This document shows, one piece after another, positions 35,719 through 43,669 of a stretch of 64,000 bases of DNA; within the stretch, counting starts at the first letter, position 1, and the number at the start of each line of letters is the position of its first letter. The notes beneath the pieces were generated by a model, which saw only the letters and a list, made by a program, of their open reading frames with translations, searched no databases and was not told the origin of the DNA. The position numbers were made by a program, and so were the translations under genes. The DNA comes from Methanomassiliicoccales archaeon LGM-DZ1 (lineage in GTDB: Archaea > Thermoplasmatota > Thermoplasmata > Methanomassiliicoccales > Methanomethylophilaceae), in assembly GCA_030168595.1 (NCBI GenBank), contig CP115556.1, positions 1,116,001-1,180,000 of the forward strand. Reading direction: 5' to 3'.

Positions 35719-36684
35719 ATGAACAAGGAGATCTGGGACTCATATCACCGCGACGGCACCCCTGCCGGCGGCGACCTCGTCAGAGGCCACCGGATCCCCA
35801 ACGGGCTCTATCACATGATCTGCACAGTGGCCGTCACCAACACCGACGGCAGCGTCCTCCTGGTGCAGAGGGACAGGAGGAAGTCCTTCGGCGGGATGTG
35901 GGAGGCCTCCGCGGGAGGATCCGCCCTCAAGGGGGAGTCCCCCGAGCAGTGCGCGATGCGCGAGCTGCGCGAGGAGACCGGCATCGACGGCACGGGGATG
36001 AGGTCCGAAGGGTTCTACCCCGATGACAAGTTCCGCTCGATAATCTACGAGTTCTCGCTCTCCACGGACATCCCCAAGGACTCGGTGAAGCTGCAGGCCG
36101 GAGAGACCCAGGATTACAGATGGGTCCCCCGCGAGGAGTTCGCCGAGATGATGCGCTCCCGCAGCAGGTGGAACATCTCTCCCAGGTCCCGCCATTTCGG
36201 CTACCGCATCATCAGGGAGGCCGAGGAGAAGGGCCTCATACCCAAGCGCGAAGGCAGGAGGCCGAAGAAGAAGGCGTCCGGAGCCCCTGCCGGCCCCGGT
36301 GCGGAGAAGCCCGCCCGGCCCCGCTCCGACAACAGGGAACGGAAGCAGAACGCCTCCAAGGACCGGACGGACTCCCCCAGGCCGGTCCGCCCGCCCGCCA
36401 AGGGCACCGGCAGGAGAAAGTCCGGGCGCCGCGGAGACCAGGAAACCAAGGGCGGAAACCAGACCGGGACGCCCCGCCGCCCGCAGGACAGGAGGCCGCG
36501 GGAAGGGTCCGCGCCCAAGGGCCCTAAGGGGAACGCACCGAAGGCGCAGCCGTCAGGCAGGCCCCGGACCGGCACCCCTGCCCAGGGAGCGCCGCGCGGA
36601 GGCAGAGGCCGCCGCCGGCACGGGCAGCGCAGCGGGGAGAAGCGCTCAGGAGGCGGCGGAGACGGCCAGCGAAGACACCGATGA
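35719..36684 (+). CDS. NUDIX hydrolase with a long basic disordered tail
   Basis: Residues 1 to about 170 form a NUDIX domain of the type that includes IPP isomerase-like proteins (DLVRGHRIPNGLYHMIC, then the Nudix box within GGSALKGESPEQCAMREL followed by REETGI). The last 140 or so residues are low-complexity, rich in Arg, Gly, Pro and Lys, with RGG-like elements at the end (GGRGRRRHGQRSG). Ordinary NUDIX proteins of this type are about 170-190 residues. The tail may bind RNA or nucleic acid, an inference from composition. The substrate is unknown. The gene ends one base before the small downstream frame. Confidence 0.85.
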   Translation: MNKEIWDSYHRDGTPAGGDLVRGHRIPNGLYHMICTVAVTNTDGSVLLVQRDRRKSFGGMWEASAGGSALKGESPEQCAMRELREETGIDGTGMRSEGFYPDDKFRSIIYEFSLSTDIPKDSVKLQAGETQDYRWVPREEFAEMMRSRSRWNISPRSRHFGYRIIREAEEKGLIPKREGRRPKKKASGAPAGPGAEKPARPRSDNRERKQNASKDRTDSPRPVRPPAKGTGRRKSGRRGDQETKGGNQTGTPRRPQDRRPREGSAPKGPKGNAPKAQPSGRPRTGTPAQGAPRGGRGRRRHGQRSGEKRSGGGGDGQRRHR

Positions 36685-36685
36685 G

Positions 36686-36835
36686 GTGCTGATCGATCTC
36701 AAGACCACGTCCCTCACCCTGGGCGAGGTCATGGAGAGGATCCAGAGCCTCAAGAGCGATCCGAAATACAAGGGGTACGAGATATTCATGGACGGGGACA
36801 GGTATGCAATCGTCGCGCGCAGGAGGCCTGAATGA
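36686..36835 (+). CDS. small hypothetical protein between the NUDIX and DUF531 genes
   Basis: A 49-residue frame starting with GTG one base after the NUDIX stop and overlapping the DUF531 ATG. It has mixed alpha/beta character (LDLKTTSLTLGEVMERIQSL-like then YEIFMDGDRYAIVARRR) and looks like a compact real domain, unlike the shadow frame upstream. A later ATG at 36731 would leave 34 residues. I do not recognise the family. Confidence 0.5.
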   Translation: MLIDLKTTSLTLGEVMERIQSLKSDPKYKGYEIFMDGDRYAIVARRRPE

Positions 36836-37398
36836 TGGTTTACGCGAAAGGCGGCCGCCGCGGCCGCGTGACCATCGGGATCTACAACGCCTACGACCCC
36901 AGGACGTTCAGGGAGCCACACCGCAGGGTGATCGCCCGCGCGGGGGACCTCGCCATGGCCTTCGGGATGAACCTGGCACTGTTCGGCTTCCCCATCCCGG
37001 AGGACGCCAAGACGCCTGTGGAGATCGCGGATTTCATCGCCGGTACGACCAGCATCGGCGCCCACGGCGGCAATTTCCAGAAGCTCGCCGAGCTGGGACG
37101 TTTCCAGACGTTCCCGTTCCCCAACAAAGGGTTCCCGCCGCAGCTGGGTAAGGTCGTGCTGACCACCTGCAGGCCGGACAGAGGGAAGCAGATGCGCACC
37201 TCGGAGCTCGCCGCCCTCATAGAAGGGGGGCAGTCGGTGCTGCTGGTCTTCGGCATCGGCCCGCACGGCACCCCGAAGGAGGTCCATGACATCTCCGACA
37301 TCGATTACGAGGTGACGGGAGGGTGCTTCTCGCTGGAGACCTGCACCGCTCTCGGTGCCGTATGCGGGAAGATTGACGCCGTCCTCAATCCCGACTGA
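36832..37398 (+). CDS. DUF531 family protein
   Basis: A 188-residue archaeal protein of unknown function. The DUF531 signature is visible in VTIGIYNAYDPRTFREPHRRVIARAGDLAMAFG split over its N-terminal part, followed by GAHGGNFQKL and VLLVFGIGPHGTP. The late glycine-rich segment before HDISDIDYEVTGG recalls the knot of SPOUT methyltransferases, so an RNA-modifying role is possible but unproven. It overlaps the preceding small gene. Confidence 0.82.
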   Translation: MMVYAKGGRRGRVTIGIYNAYDPRTFREPHRRVIARAGDLAMAFGMNLALFGFPIPEDAKTPVEIADFIAGTTSIGAHGGNFQKLAELGRFQTFPFPNKGFPPQLGKVVLTTCRPDRGKQMRTSELAALIEGGQSVLLVFGIGPHGTPKEVHDISDIDYEVTGGCFSLETCTALGAVCGKIDAVLNPD

Positions 37399-37415
37399 GG
37401 CCGGGAAAACATCCG

Positions 37416-37434
37416 CGGGGGCTTTCGGCCCCCG
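37416..37434. terminator. bidirectional hairpin between DUF531 and purM
   Basis: CGGGGGC-TTTCG-GCCCCCG, a 7-bp stem in the 43-bp gap between convergent genes. On the reverse strand a short T-run follows. Confidence 0.55.
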
Positions 37435-37441
37435 ATAGGTT

Positions 37442-38479
37442 TCAGTAATGGTCGTAGAGGATGTTCTCGGGGGCGTAGAGCACTCCGGAGCCTTCCTCGA
37501 CGCGCCCGACGACCTGTGCGTTGGGGTTCTCCTTCGCGATGTCCTCCGCGTCCTCCTCGGGCGCGATGATGGTGAATCCCATGCCCATGTTGAACGTCTG
37601 GTACGCTTCCCTGGTGTCGACGTTCCCCATCTCCACGAGGAGCTCGAATATCCTCTGGGGCTTCACCGGGTCGTCGATGACGTACCTGCATCCCTTGGCC
37701 ATTCTCAGTATGTTCCTGAGGCCGCCTCCGGTGATGTCGACGAGCCCGTGGACCTCGTGCTTCGAGGTGATCCCGAGCACCTGCTTCACATAGATCTCGG
37801 TGGGGGTCAGGAGCTCCTTCCCCACGGACTGGTTCAGCCCGGGGGCGCTGTCGGTCATCTTCATGCCTGCAGACTCGACTATCTTCCTGGCGAGGGTGAG
37901 GCCGTTGGAATGGATCCCGGAGGACTTCAGGGAGACGATGAGGTCGCCCTTGCGGCATGCGTCGCCGGTAATGATCCTGTCCTTGTCCACCATTCCCATA
38001 CAGGTCCCGGATAGGTCGAGCCCTTTCACGATCTCGGGCAGGACTGCTATCTCCCCGCCGACGATCTCCATGTCCGAGAGCTCGGCGCCTCTGTTCAGCC
38101 CGACGCCGATCTTCCCGGTGACCTCCTCGTCCGGCCTGTCGATGGCCACGTAATCGACGAAGGAGACGGGCTGCGCGTTGACGCAGATGGTGTCGTTGAC
38201 GTTCATCGCGATGCAGTCGATCCCGATGGTGTCCCAGATGCCCAGCTGCTCGGCGATGAGGATCTTGGTGCCGACCCCGTCGGTGGCCAGGGTGATGTAC
38301 CGGTCGCCCATGTCGACGAGGCTGGCGAAGAGGCCGGACTTCCTGACCATCTGGCCGATCCCGGACCTGCGGTAGGTGAGGTTCTGCACCAGGGACTCGA
38401 TCGAGCTTGATTTCTTGTCGATGTTAACGCCCGCTTTGGAGTACGTCCATCCTGCTGCCATTGTTATCGCATCGGTCAT
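37442..38479 (-). CDS. purM: phosphoribosylformylglycinamidine cyclo-ligase (AIR synthase)
   Basis: PurM closes the imidazole ring using ATP, directly after the PurSLQ step encoded at 59591-62968. The 345-residue sequence shows WTYSKAGVNIDKKSS, LATDGVGTKILIA, DCIAMNVNDTICVNAQPVSFVDY, GGEIAVLPE and the GLVDITGGGLRNI segment. The family fold and length fit. The start at 38479 or an in-frame ATG at 38461 are both possible. It stands alone here, away from the other purine genes. Confidence 0.95.
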   Translation of the reverse strand: MTDAITMAAGWTYSKAGVNIDKKSSSIESLVQNLTYRRSGIGQMVRKSGLFASLVDMGDRYITLATDGVGTKILIAEQLGIWDTIGIDCIAMNVNDTICVNAQPVSFVDYVAIDRPDEEVTGKIGVGLNRGAELSDMEIVGGEIAVLPEIVKGLDLSGTCMGMVDKDRIITGDACRKGDLIVSLKSSGIHSNGLTLARKIVESAGMKMTDSAPGLNQSVGKELLTPTEIYVKQVLGITSKHEVHGLVDITGGGLRNILRMAKGCRYVIDDPVKPQRIFELLVEMGNVDTREAYQTFNMGMGFTIIAPEEDAEDIAKENPNAQVVGRVEEGSGVLYAPENILYDHY

Positions 38480-38575
38480 CCGTCCGCCTCTTAATTATTG
38501 TTCGCCGAAACGGGCCGCTCGGGCGTCATTTCAATGAAGGCATCTTTATCCGTCCGCCCGCCGTTCCCGTTCCCC

Positions 38576-39352
38576 ATGAGGACAGCGGTGCTGATCATCG
38601 CGCACGGAGGGGACTCCGCAGGGGCCGCGGACGCGGCCTCCTTCCATGCGGAGCGCATAACGAAGCAGACGGGCATGGAGGTGCGCACCGCATACCTGCA
38701 CAGCCTGCCGGGCATCGCCGAGACCGCCTCGGCCATGGCGGCGGACGGGATCGAAAGGATCATCGCCCTGCCCCTGTTCATGACCGATGGATACCTTCCG
38801 GACAAGGTCGTGCGCATGAAGCTGGGTCTTTCCCCCGGAGCGATGTCGGGCAGGGTGTCCGGCGGCGGGAAGGAAGCGGACATTGTCTTCACCGGGACGT
38901 TCGGGGGCCGTCAGAAGATGAGGACGGTCCTGGTTCAGGCGTGCGACGCGAACGGGGCATCGCCGGAGAGAACCTCCGTCATGCTGGTGTTCCACGGCAG
39001 CAACGGGAAGGAAGGGGTGCCCTGCGCCGAACCCTGCGCCGGATACCTGAAGGAGAGGGGGTACCTCACGGAGGTGGCCTACAATGAGTTCCAGAGTCCC
39101 GGTGTGGAGGAGGCGCTGAGCGGCCTCATGCGCGCGGGGAAGGATATCCTCGTCATCCCCATGTTCGTCTCCCCCGGGAAGCATACCACAGAGGACATCC
39201 CCGGGAAGCTCGGTCTGAATGGAAGTGCCAGGGCCCGCAGTTTCGAGACTCCGGGAGGTCCCCGCCGCATTACCTACACGCACGAGATCGGCCTGTGCCC
39301 GGGTGTGACCTACATCCTGAAGGACCTCATTTCCGAAGCGTTCGCCCGCTGA
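38576..39352 (+). CDS. CbiX/CfbA-type sirohydrochlorin chelatase, two-domain form
   Basis: A class II chelatase that inserts Co or Ni into sirohydrochlorin for cobalamin or F430 synthesis. Two tandem CbiX units are visible in 258 residues: LIIAHGGDS...ALPLFMTDGYLPDK and VMLVFHGSN...IPMFVSPGKHTTEDIP, each with metal-site histidines. Methanogen CfbA proteins are usually single-domain, about 130-140 residues, so which metal and cofactor this one serves is open. An in-frame start at 38498 is rejected because a TATA-like ATCTTTATCC near 38541-38550 places a leaderless start at 38576. Confidence 0.85.
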   Translation: MRTAVLIIAHGGDSAGAADAASFHAERITKQTGMEVRTAYLHSLPGIAETASAMAADGIERIIALPLFMTDGYLPDKVVRMKLGLSPGAMSGRVSGGGKEADIVFTGTFGGRQKMRTVLVQACDANGASPERTSVMLVFHGSNGKEGVPCAEPCAGYLKERGYLTEVAYNEFQSPGVEEALSGLMRAGKDILVIPMFVSPGKHTTEDIPGKLGLNGSARARSFETPGGPRRITYTHEIGLCPGVTYILKDLISEAFAR

Positions 39353-39514
39353 TCGGTTTAGTTCTCTCCCGTTCATCCCGCAGTCCACTGTGAAGAAGTC
39401 CAGGAAATAGGTGGCAATGGCTGCCGGCGGGGTCCGGCATAAGTCAAGTCCCAGATCATAGATGCGGATCATCATCGAGAGAAGATCAGGGACGTTTACA
39501 GCGTCAGCACGAGA

Positions 39515-39532
39515 ACCGCCGTGGGCGGCGGT
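39515..39532 (+). other. perfect hairpin in a 237-bp non-coding gap
   Basis: ACCGCCG-TGGG-CGGCGGT sits in the gap 39353-39589, 75 bp before the flavodoxin ATG. No T-tract follows. I see no coding frame in the gap. It may belong to a structured RNA or terminate the chelatase message. Confidence 0.35.
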
Positions 39533-39557
39533 CCTGGTGCCCATGTGAGTACCGCAT

Positions 39558-39568
39558 CATATATATGA
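39558..39568 (+). promoter_or_regulatory. TATA box of the flavodoxin gene
   Basis: TCATATATATG lies about 27 bp before the ATG at 39590, so the message is probably leaderless. Confidence 0.55.
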
Positions 39569-39589
39569 CACGATGTAAATAAACCGCCC

Positions 39590-40099
39590 ATGAAAAGGGT
39601 CCTGATTGTCTGTTACTCATGGTCGAACGGCAACACCTCGCGCATCGCCGGGGTGCTGCGCGATGCTCTGGGTGCGGATTACGCCGAGATAAAGACAGCT
39701 GTCCCTTATCCGAAGGACTACAATGAGACCGTAGACCAGGGACAGAGGGAGGTTGAGGACGGATTCACGCCCGAGATCGAGCCCATCAGCAGGAATCCGG
39801 ATGATTATGAGATCATCGTCCTCGCCACCCCGACCTGGTGGTACACCATGGCCCCTGCGATGCTCTCCTACGTCCGCTCGGTCGATTGGAACGGGAGGAC
39901 AGTCGTCCCTCTGGCCACTAACGGCGGCTGGCCGGGGCATCTCATGGACGACATCAGGGCCGAATGCAGGGGCGCGCGCATCGAGTGCCCCATGGAGGTG
40001 AGGTTCGACTCCGAGGGCGGGCCCGATATGGTGACCCCGGAGAAGGACGTCAGGTCCTGGATCGGATCGGTGAAGGAGCTCGCCGGGATGCAGTCCTGA
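39590..40099 (+). CDS. flavodoxin-family protein
   Basis: A 169-residue FMN-binding electron carrier or NAD(P)H-linked flavoprotein. The phosphate-binding loop is CYSWSNGNTSRIA and the isoalloxazine-contact segment is LATPTWWYTMAPAMLSYV. The VEDGFTPEIEP insert and length resemble the flavodoxin_4 group, often called flavodoxin or NADPH-dependent reductase. The redox partner is unknown. Confidence 0.88.
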   Translation: MKRVLIVCYSWSNGNTSRIAGVLRDALGADYAEIKTAVPYPKDYNETVDQGQREVEDGFTPEIEPISRNPDDYEIIVLATPTWWYTMAPAMLSYVRSVDWNGRTVVPLATNGGWPGHLMDDIRAECRGARIECPMEVRFDSEGGPDMVTPEKDVRSWIGSVKELAGMQS

Positions 40100-40147
40100 G
40101 CCGTTCCCGGGGTACATTCTTATATCCCCGGCACTGATGGGAACTCC

Positions 40148-40834
40148 GTGTCCGATCTGCACGACAGATGGGTCGCTGAACGCCACAGCGAATACTACTA
40201 CAAGCTTGCGAAGAAAGAGGGGTACCGCTCGAGGGCCTCCTACAAGCTGATGCAGATCGACGACCGCTTCCACATCTTCCATGAGGGCGACAACGTCGTC
40301 GACCTCGGGGCCTGCCCCGGAGGATGGTCCCAGGTGGCCCGCGAGCGCGTGGGCGACACCTCCAAGGTCATCGGTGTGGACCTCCGCTACATCCATCCCC
40401 TCCCCGGGGTGGACTTCATCATCGGGGACATCACCGAGGACTCCACCATGATACGCCTCCTCGAAATGGTCGGGGGCAAGGTGGACGTCGTCCTCTCCGA
40501 TATGGCGCCCAACATCGCCGGCCAGTACTCGATGGACCACGCGAGGTCGATAGAGCTCTGCATGTACGCCGTGGACGTATGCGACCGCATCCTCAAGAAA
40601 GGCGGGCGCTGCGTCATGAAGGTCTTCATGGGGGACCTCTTCGACAGCCTCACCAAGGAGCTCGACAAGAGGTTCGAGAAGGTCATCGTCCACTCTCCCG
40701 ATGCGTCGCGCCCGACCTCCTCCGAGGTCTACGTCATCTCCAAAGGATTCCTGGGGACTCACAATGTCAAGCCCAGGAAACTGGAGGCCGCGCCCGAGGA
40801 GCCTGATTTCAAGCCGAAGGGCGGGAACTTCTGA
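40148..40834 (+). CDS. rlmE: 23S rRNA 2'-O-methyltransferase RlmE (FtsJ/RrmJ)
   Basis: This enzyme methylates the 2'-OH of a uridine in the A-loop of 23S rRNA. The catalytic tetrad is visible: Lys in RASYKLMQ, Asp in LSDMAPN, Lys in CVMKVFMGD and Glu in SSEVYVIS. The SAM-binding loop is VVDLGACPGGWSQVA. 228 residues is typical. The GTG start at 40148 is about 27 bp from the TATA-like TTCTTATATCC, so a leaderless GTG message is likely. Confidence 0.95.
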   Translation: MSDLHDRWVAERHSEYYYKLAKKEGYRSRASYKLMQIDDRFHIFHEGDNVVDLGACPGGWSQVARERVGDTSKVIGVDLRYIHPLPGVDFIIGDITEDSTMIRLLEMVGGKVDVVLSDMAPNIAGQYSMDHARSIELCMYAVDVCDRILKKGGRCVMKVFMGDLFDSLTKELDKRFEKVIVHSPDASRPTSSEVYVISKGFLGTHNVKPRKLEAAPEEPDFKPKGGNF

Positions 40835-40855
40835 CCGTCCGGACGGTCCTCTGTA

Positions 40856-43606
40856 TCAGTCCCAGAACCTCTTGGTCCGGGCGTACCTGACCTCTGCGGC
40901 CATGATGTCGCGCAGGAGGTCGTCCTCGTCCACGTGCATCTTCATGAGGATCCTGGCCGCGACCTCGGGCCCGATGCCCCTGCCGGCGAGGACGATCGCC
41001 GCCTTCCCGCCGTAGGAGTTCACGAGGTTGGCGTTCTTGACGATCCTCTTGTCGGTGTTCTTCCCCTTGGCATCCCTGTCCGGCTTGGCGAAGTCGGCGA
41101 TCTCATCGCGCTCGTAGTCCTTCAGGAGCGCGATCATGTAGCCCCCGCATTTGGGGCAGACGAACTTCTTCGGGGACTGGCCGACCACCACCCGGCGCTG
41201 GTTCTTGCAGCTGAGGCAGGTGGCGTAGAGGACCTCGGACTCCAGCCTCTTCTTCATGGCGGCCAGGATGGCATGGTCCGCACGGGCGGGCTGCATCAGC
41301 TCCTTGGTCCGGGTGATCCCCTCGAGGCCGATATCGGAGATGCCCTGCTCCACGACCTTGATCTTCCCCTCGGATATCAGCCTGACCACGGTCTCGGTGT
41401 CCGGGACGTCGAGGTCCTCCCAGATGACCATGTTGAAGGCGTCGTTGTAGGCGGGAGTGTCCTTGTGGAGGTCGAAGAGCCTGCCGTAGTTGATGTAGCG
41501 GCGGTCCGCGCCCTTCTCGATGATGCCGAACTTCTTCGCTATGTTCACGAAACGCCATTTCAGCTGGCTGGAGTTCAGGATGGAGAGCTTGCAGAGCGCC
41601 TCTACCGTCCCCGGCCTGATCGAGAGGAAGGTGTCCCTGACGACCCTGCGATCGATGCTCCTGGGCAGCTGGATGATTATGCGGTAAGCGTCGGTGGTGA
41701 GGCCGATGCTCTCCCCTATCCTGGCCATCAGGAGCGCCGACACGATCTTGGCGAGGGTCTCGTTCACCCTGCTCCCGAAGCAGCAGTTTATGATGGCCAG
41801 CCTGTCGCCGGTCTCGATGGTGACGGTGCGGTCGTCGGGCATGGTCCATTTCTCCGTCTGGCCCGAGAAGTACCCGTCTATGCGCTCAACGGCCGCCTTG
41901 TCCCCCGGATAGCGCCCGTAGTCCCTCACGCGGCGGAGATGGCCCACTTCCATCGCGACCTCGAACGGGACGGGTATGTCGGAGCCTTCCCAGGCCGGCA
42001 CGTTGCCGACGGTCTTGGCCTCCTCGACCAGCAGCTCGTTCTCCCTCTCCTCGATGACCCTCCAGGTCCTTCCCTTGGCGATGAACAGCGCCTCGGACTC
42101 CTCCAGGGTGGCGACGAAGTTCTCGTCCAGGGTGCCGATCACCGCGCGGGAGCCGATGTCGCGGACGAGGTAGATCTTCTCGTCGGGGATCATCGAGATG
42201 TTGCTGTAGAAGTACTCCATGCCCTTGCGGGACCTCTTGAGGGACCCGTCGTACTCCAGGAGGATGCGGATGGACTTCAGCTGCTCCACGGTGGCGTCGA
42301 AGACGGAGCGTTCGAGGTCCTTGAACGGGTAGGAGCGCTTGATGAGCGCGAACGCCCGGTCCGCATCGATGGCCCCGGTCATGGTCATGGCGACCAGCTG
42401 GTTGGCCAGGACCGAGAGGGGGGAGGGGCGGCCCGCGCCGTGCTCCATGAGCTTCTCCTCGCACCTGCGGGCCACCACCATGGCCTCCGCGATCTCGTCC
42501 GGGGCGGTGGCGAGGATCTCCGCGCGGATCTTCCCGCCGACGCGGTGGCCCGCCCTGCCGGCCCTCTGGGTCATGCGTGCCACCTGCCTCGGGCTGTTGT
42601 ACTGCAGCACGAGGTCGGCCGATCCGATGTCGATCCCCAGCTCCAGCGACGATGTGCAGATGAGGGCCTTCAGCTTCTGGGTCTTGAACGCGTCCTCGGT
42701 CTCGGTCCTGTGCTCCTTGGACAGTGACCCGTGGTGGACGCCTATGGGGTACTTCTCGTCCCACATGAGGTAGCGGGATGCCAGCCACTCGGCCGTCTCG
42801 CGGGTGTTCACGAAGAACAGGGCGGAGGTGACGCTGTCGATGAGCTCGCGGGCGCGCTTCATCACCGCCAGGATGTCTGGGTCGGCCTGCAGCTTGTCCT
42901 GCAGGGCGGCATCCTCCTCTTTCGGTACGGGGCATTCGACCTTGATGGAGAAGTCCCTGAACGAATCATGCTTGCACAGGGAGACCTTCCTCCCGGCCCC
43001 GGCCAGGTAATCGCGGACCTCCTCCAGGTTGCCGACGGTCGCGGACAGGCCGATCCTCTGGAACTCGCCGCAGAGCAGGGTGAGCCTCTCGAGGGCGACC
43101 GCCAGCTGGGCGCCTCTCTCGTTGCCGGCGAGCTCATGGATCTCATCGACCACCACCCACTGGACCCTCTTCATCGCCGACCTCAGGTTCTTGCCGGTGA
43201 ACATGACCTGCAGCGTCTCGGGGGTGGTGATGAGGATCTGAGGGGGGTTCTTGGACTGCCTCTGCCTCTCGGCGGCCGGCGTGTCCCCGTGGCGGACCCC
43301 GACGGTTATCCCCAGCTTGGACCCGAGGTCCGACATCCTGCGGAGCATATCGCGGTTCAGCGCTCTGAGCGGCGTGATGTATATGCAGCGGATGCCCTCG
43401 CCGCTGTTGGTGGAGTATATGCTGTCGAAGATCGGCAGCATCGCGGATTCGGTCTTCCCGATCCCGGTGGGGGCGACGACGAGAACGTTCTCGCCCTTCT
43501 GGATCCTGGGTATGGCGTCCTTCTGGGGATCTGTGGGCTCGGTTATGCCCATCCCGGCCAGAGCATCTACAACGGCTTGGCCGAGCGTATCGAAGGGCAT
43601 GTTCAA
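40856..43606 (-). CDS. Lhr-type ATP-dependent helicase, standard archaeal size
   Basis: A 916-residue SF2 helicase. Motifs include TDPQKDAIP, VVAPTGIGKTESAMLP, ITPLRALNRDMLRRM, VVVDEIHELAGNERGAQ, GLSATVGN, CTSSLELGIDIGSADLV and TQRAGRAGHR, followed by the winged-helix and Lhr-specific region. The C-terminus has a zinc ribbon (CLSCKNQ and CPKCG) and a helical end resembling a helix-hairpin-helix (VLAGRGIGPEVAARIL). This is the usual archaeal Lhr layout, in contrast to the giant relative at 19636. The start codon lies directly after the terminator of hdrD. Confidence 0.93.
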   Translation of the reverse strand: MNMPFDTLGQAVVDALAGMGITEPTDPQKDAIPRIQKGENVLVVAPTGIGKTESAMLPIFDSIYSTNSGEGIRCIYITPLRALNRDMLRRMSDLGSKLGITVGVRHGDTPAAERQRQSKNPPQILITTPETLQVMFTGKNLRSAMKRVQWVVVDEIHELAGNERGAQLAVALERLTLLCGEFQRIGLSATVGNLEEVRDYLAGAGRKVSLCKHDSFRDFSIKVECPVPKEEDAALQDKLQADPDILAVMKRARELIDSVTSALFFVNTRETAEWLASRYLMWDEKYPIGVHHGSLSKEHRTETEDAFKTQKLKALICTSSLELGIDIGSADLVLQYNSPRQVARMTQRAGRAGHRVGGKIRAEILATAPDEIAEAMVVARRCEEKLMEHGAGRPSPLSVLANQLVAMTMTGAIDADRAFALIKRSYPFKDLERSVFDATVEQLKSIRILLEYDGSLKRSRKGMEYFYSNISMIPDEKIYLVRDIGSRAVIGTLDENFVATLEESEALFIAKGRTWRVIEERENELLVEEAKTVGNVPAWEGSDIPVPFEVAMEVGHLRRVRDYGRYPGDKAAVERIDGYFSGQTEKWTMPDDRTVTIETGDRLAIINCCFGSRVNETLAKIVSALLMARIGESIGLTTDAYRIIIQLPRSIDRRVVRDTFLSIRPGTVEALCKLSILNSSQLKWRFVNIAKKFGIIEKGADRRYINYGRLFDLHKDTPAYNDAFNMVIWEDLDVPDTETVVRLISEGKIKVVEQGISDIGLEGITRTKELMQPARADHAILAAMKKRLESEVLYATCLSCKNQRRVVVGQSPKKFVCPKCGGYMIALLKDYERDEIADFAKPDRDAKGKNTDKRIVKNANLVNSYGGKAAIVLAGRGIGPEVAARILMKMHVDEDDLLRDIMAAEVRYARTKRFWD

Positions 43607-43607
43607 A

Positions 43608-43653
43608 AAAGGGAAAACGCGGCCTTCGGGGGATGGAAGCGGCCCCGAAGGCC
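43608..43653 (-). terminator. strong terminator of hdrD immediately before the Lhr start
   Basis: On the reverse strand an 11-bp perfect stem (43621-43631 with 43643-43653) is followed by T-rich sequence ending in six T about 4 bases before the Lhr ATG. It should end hdrD transcripts and could also control read-through into the helicase gene. Confidence 0.75.
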
Positions 43654-43669
43654 GTCAGCAGCGTTTCGT

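Noticed and set aside
36299-36835. A 178-residue protein overlapping the NUDIX tail in another frame
   Set aside because: The upstream part is Pro/Arg/Ala shadow sequence; only the last 49 residues look like a protein and fit between the flanking genes.
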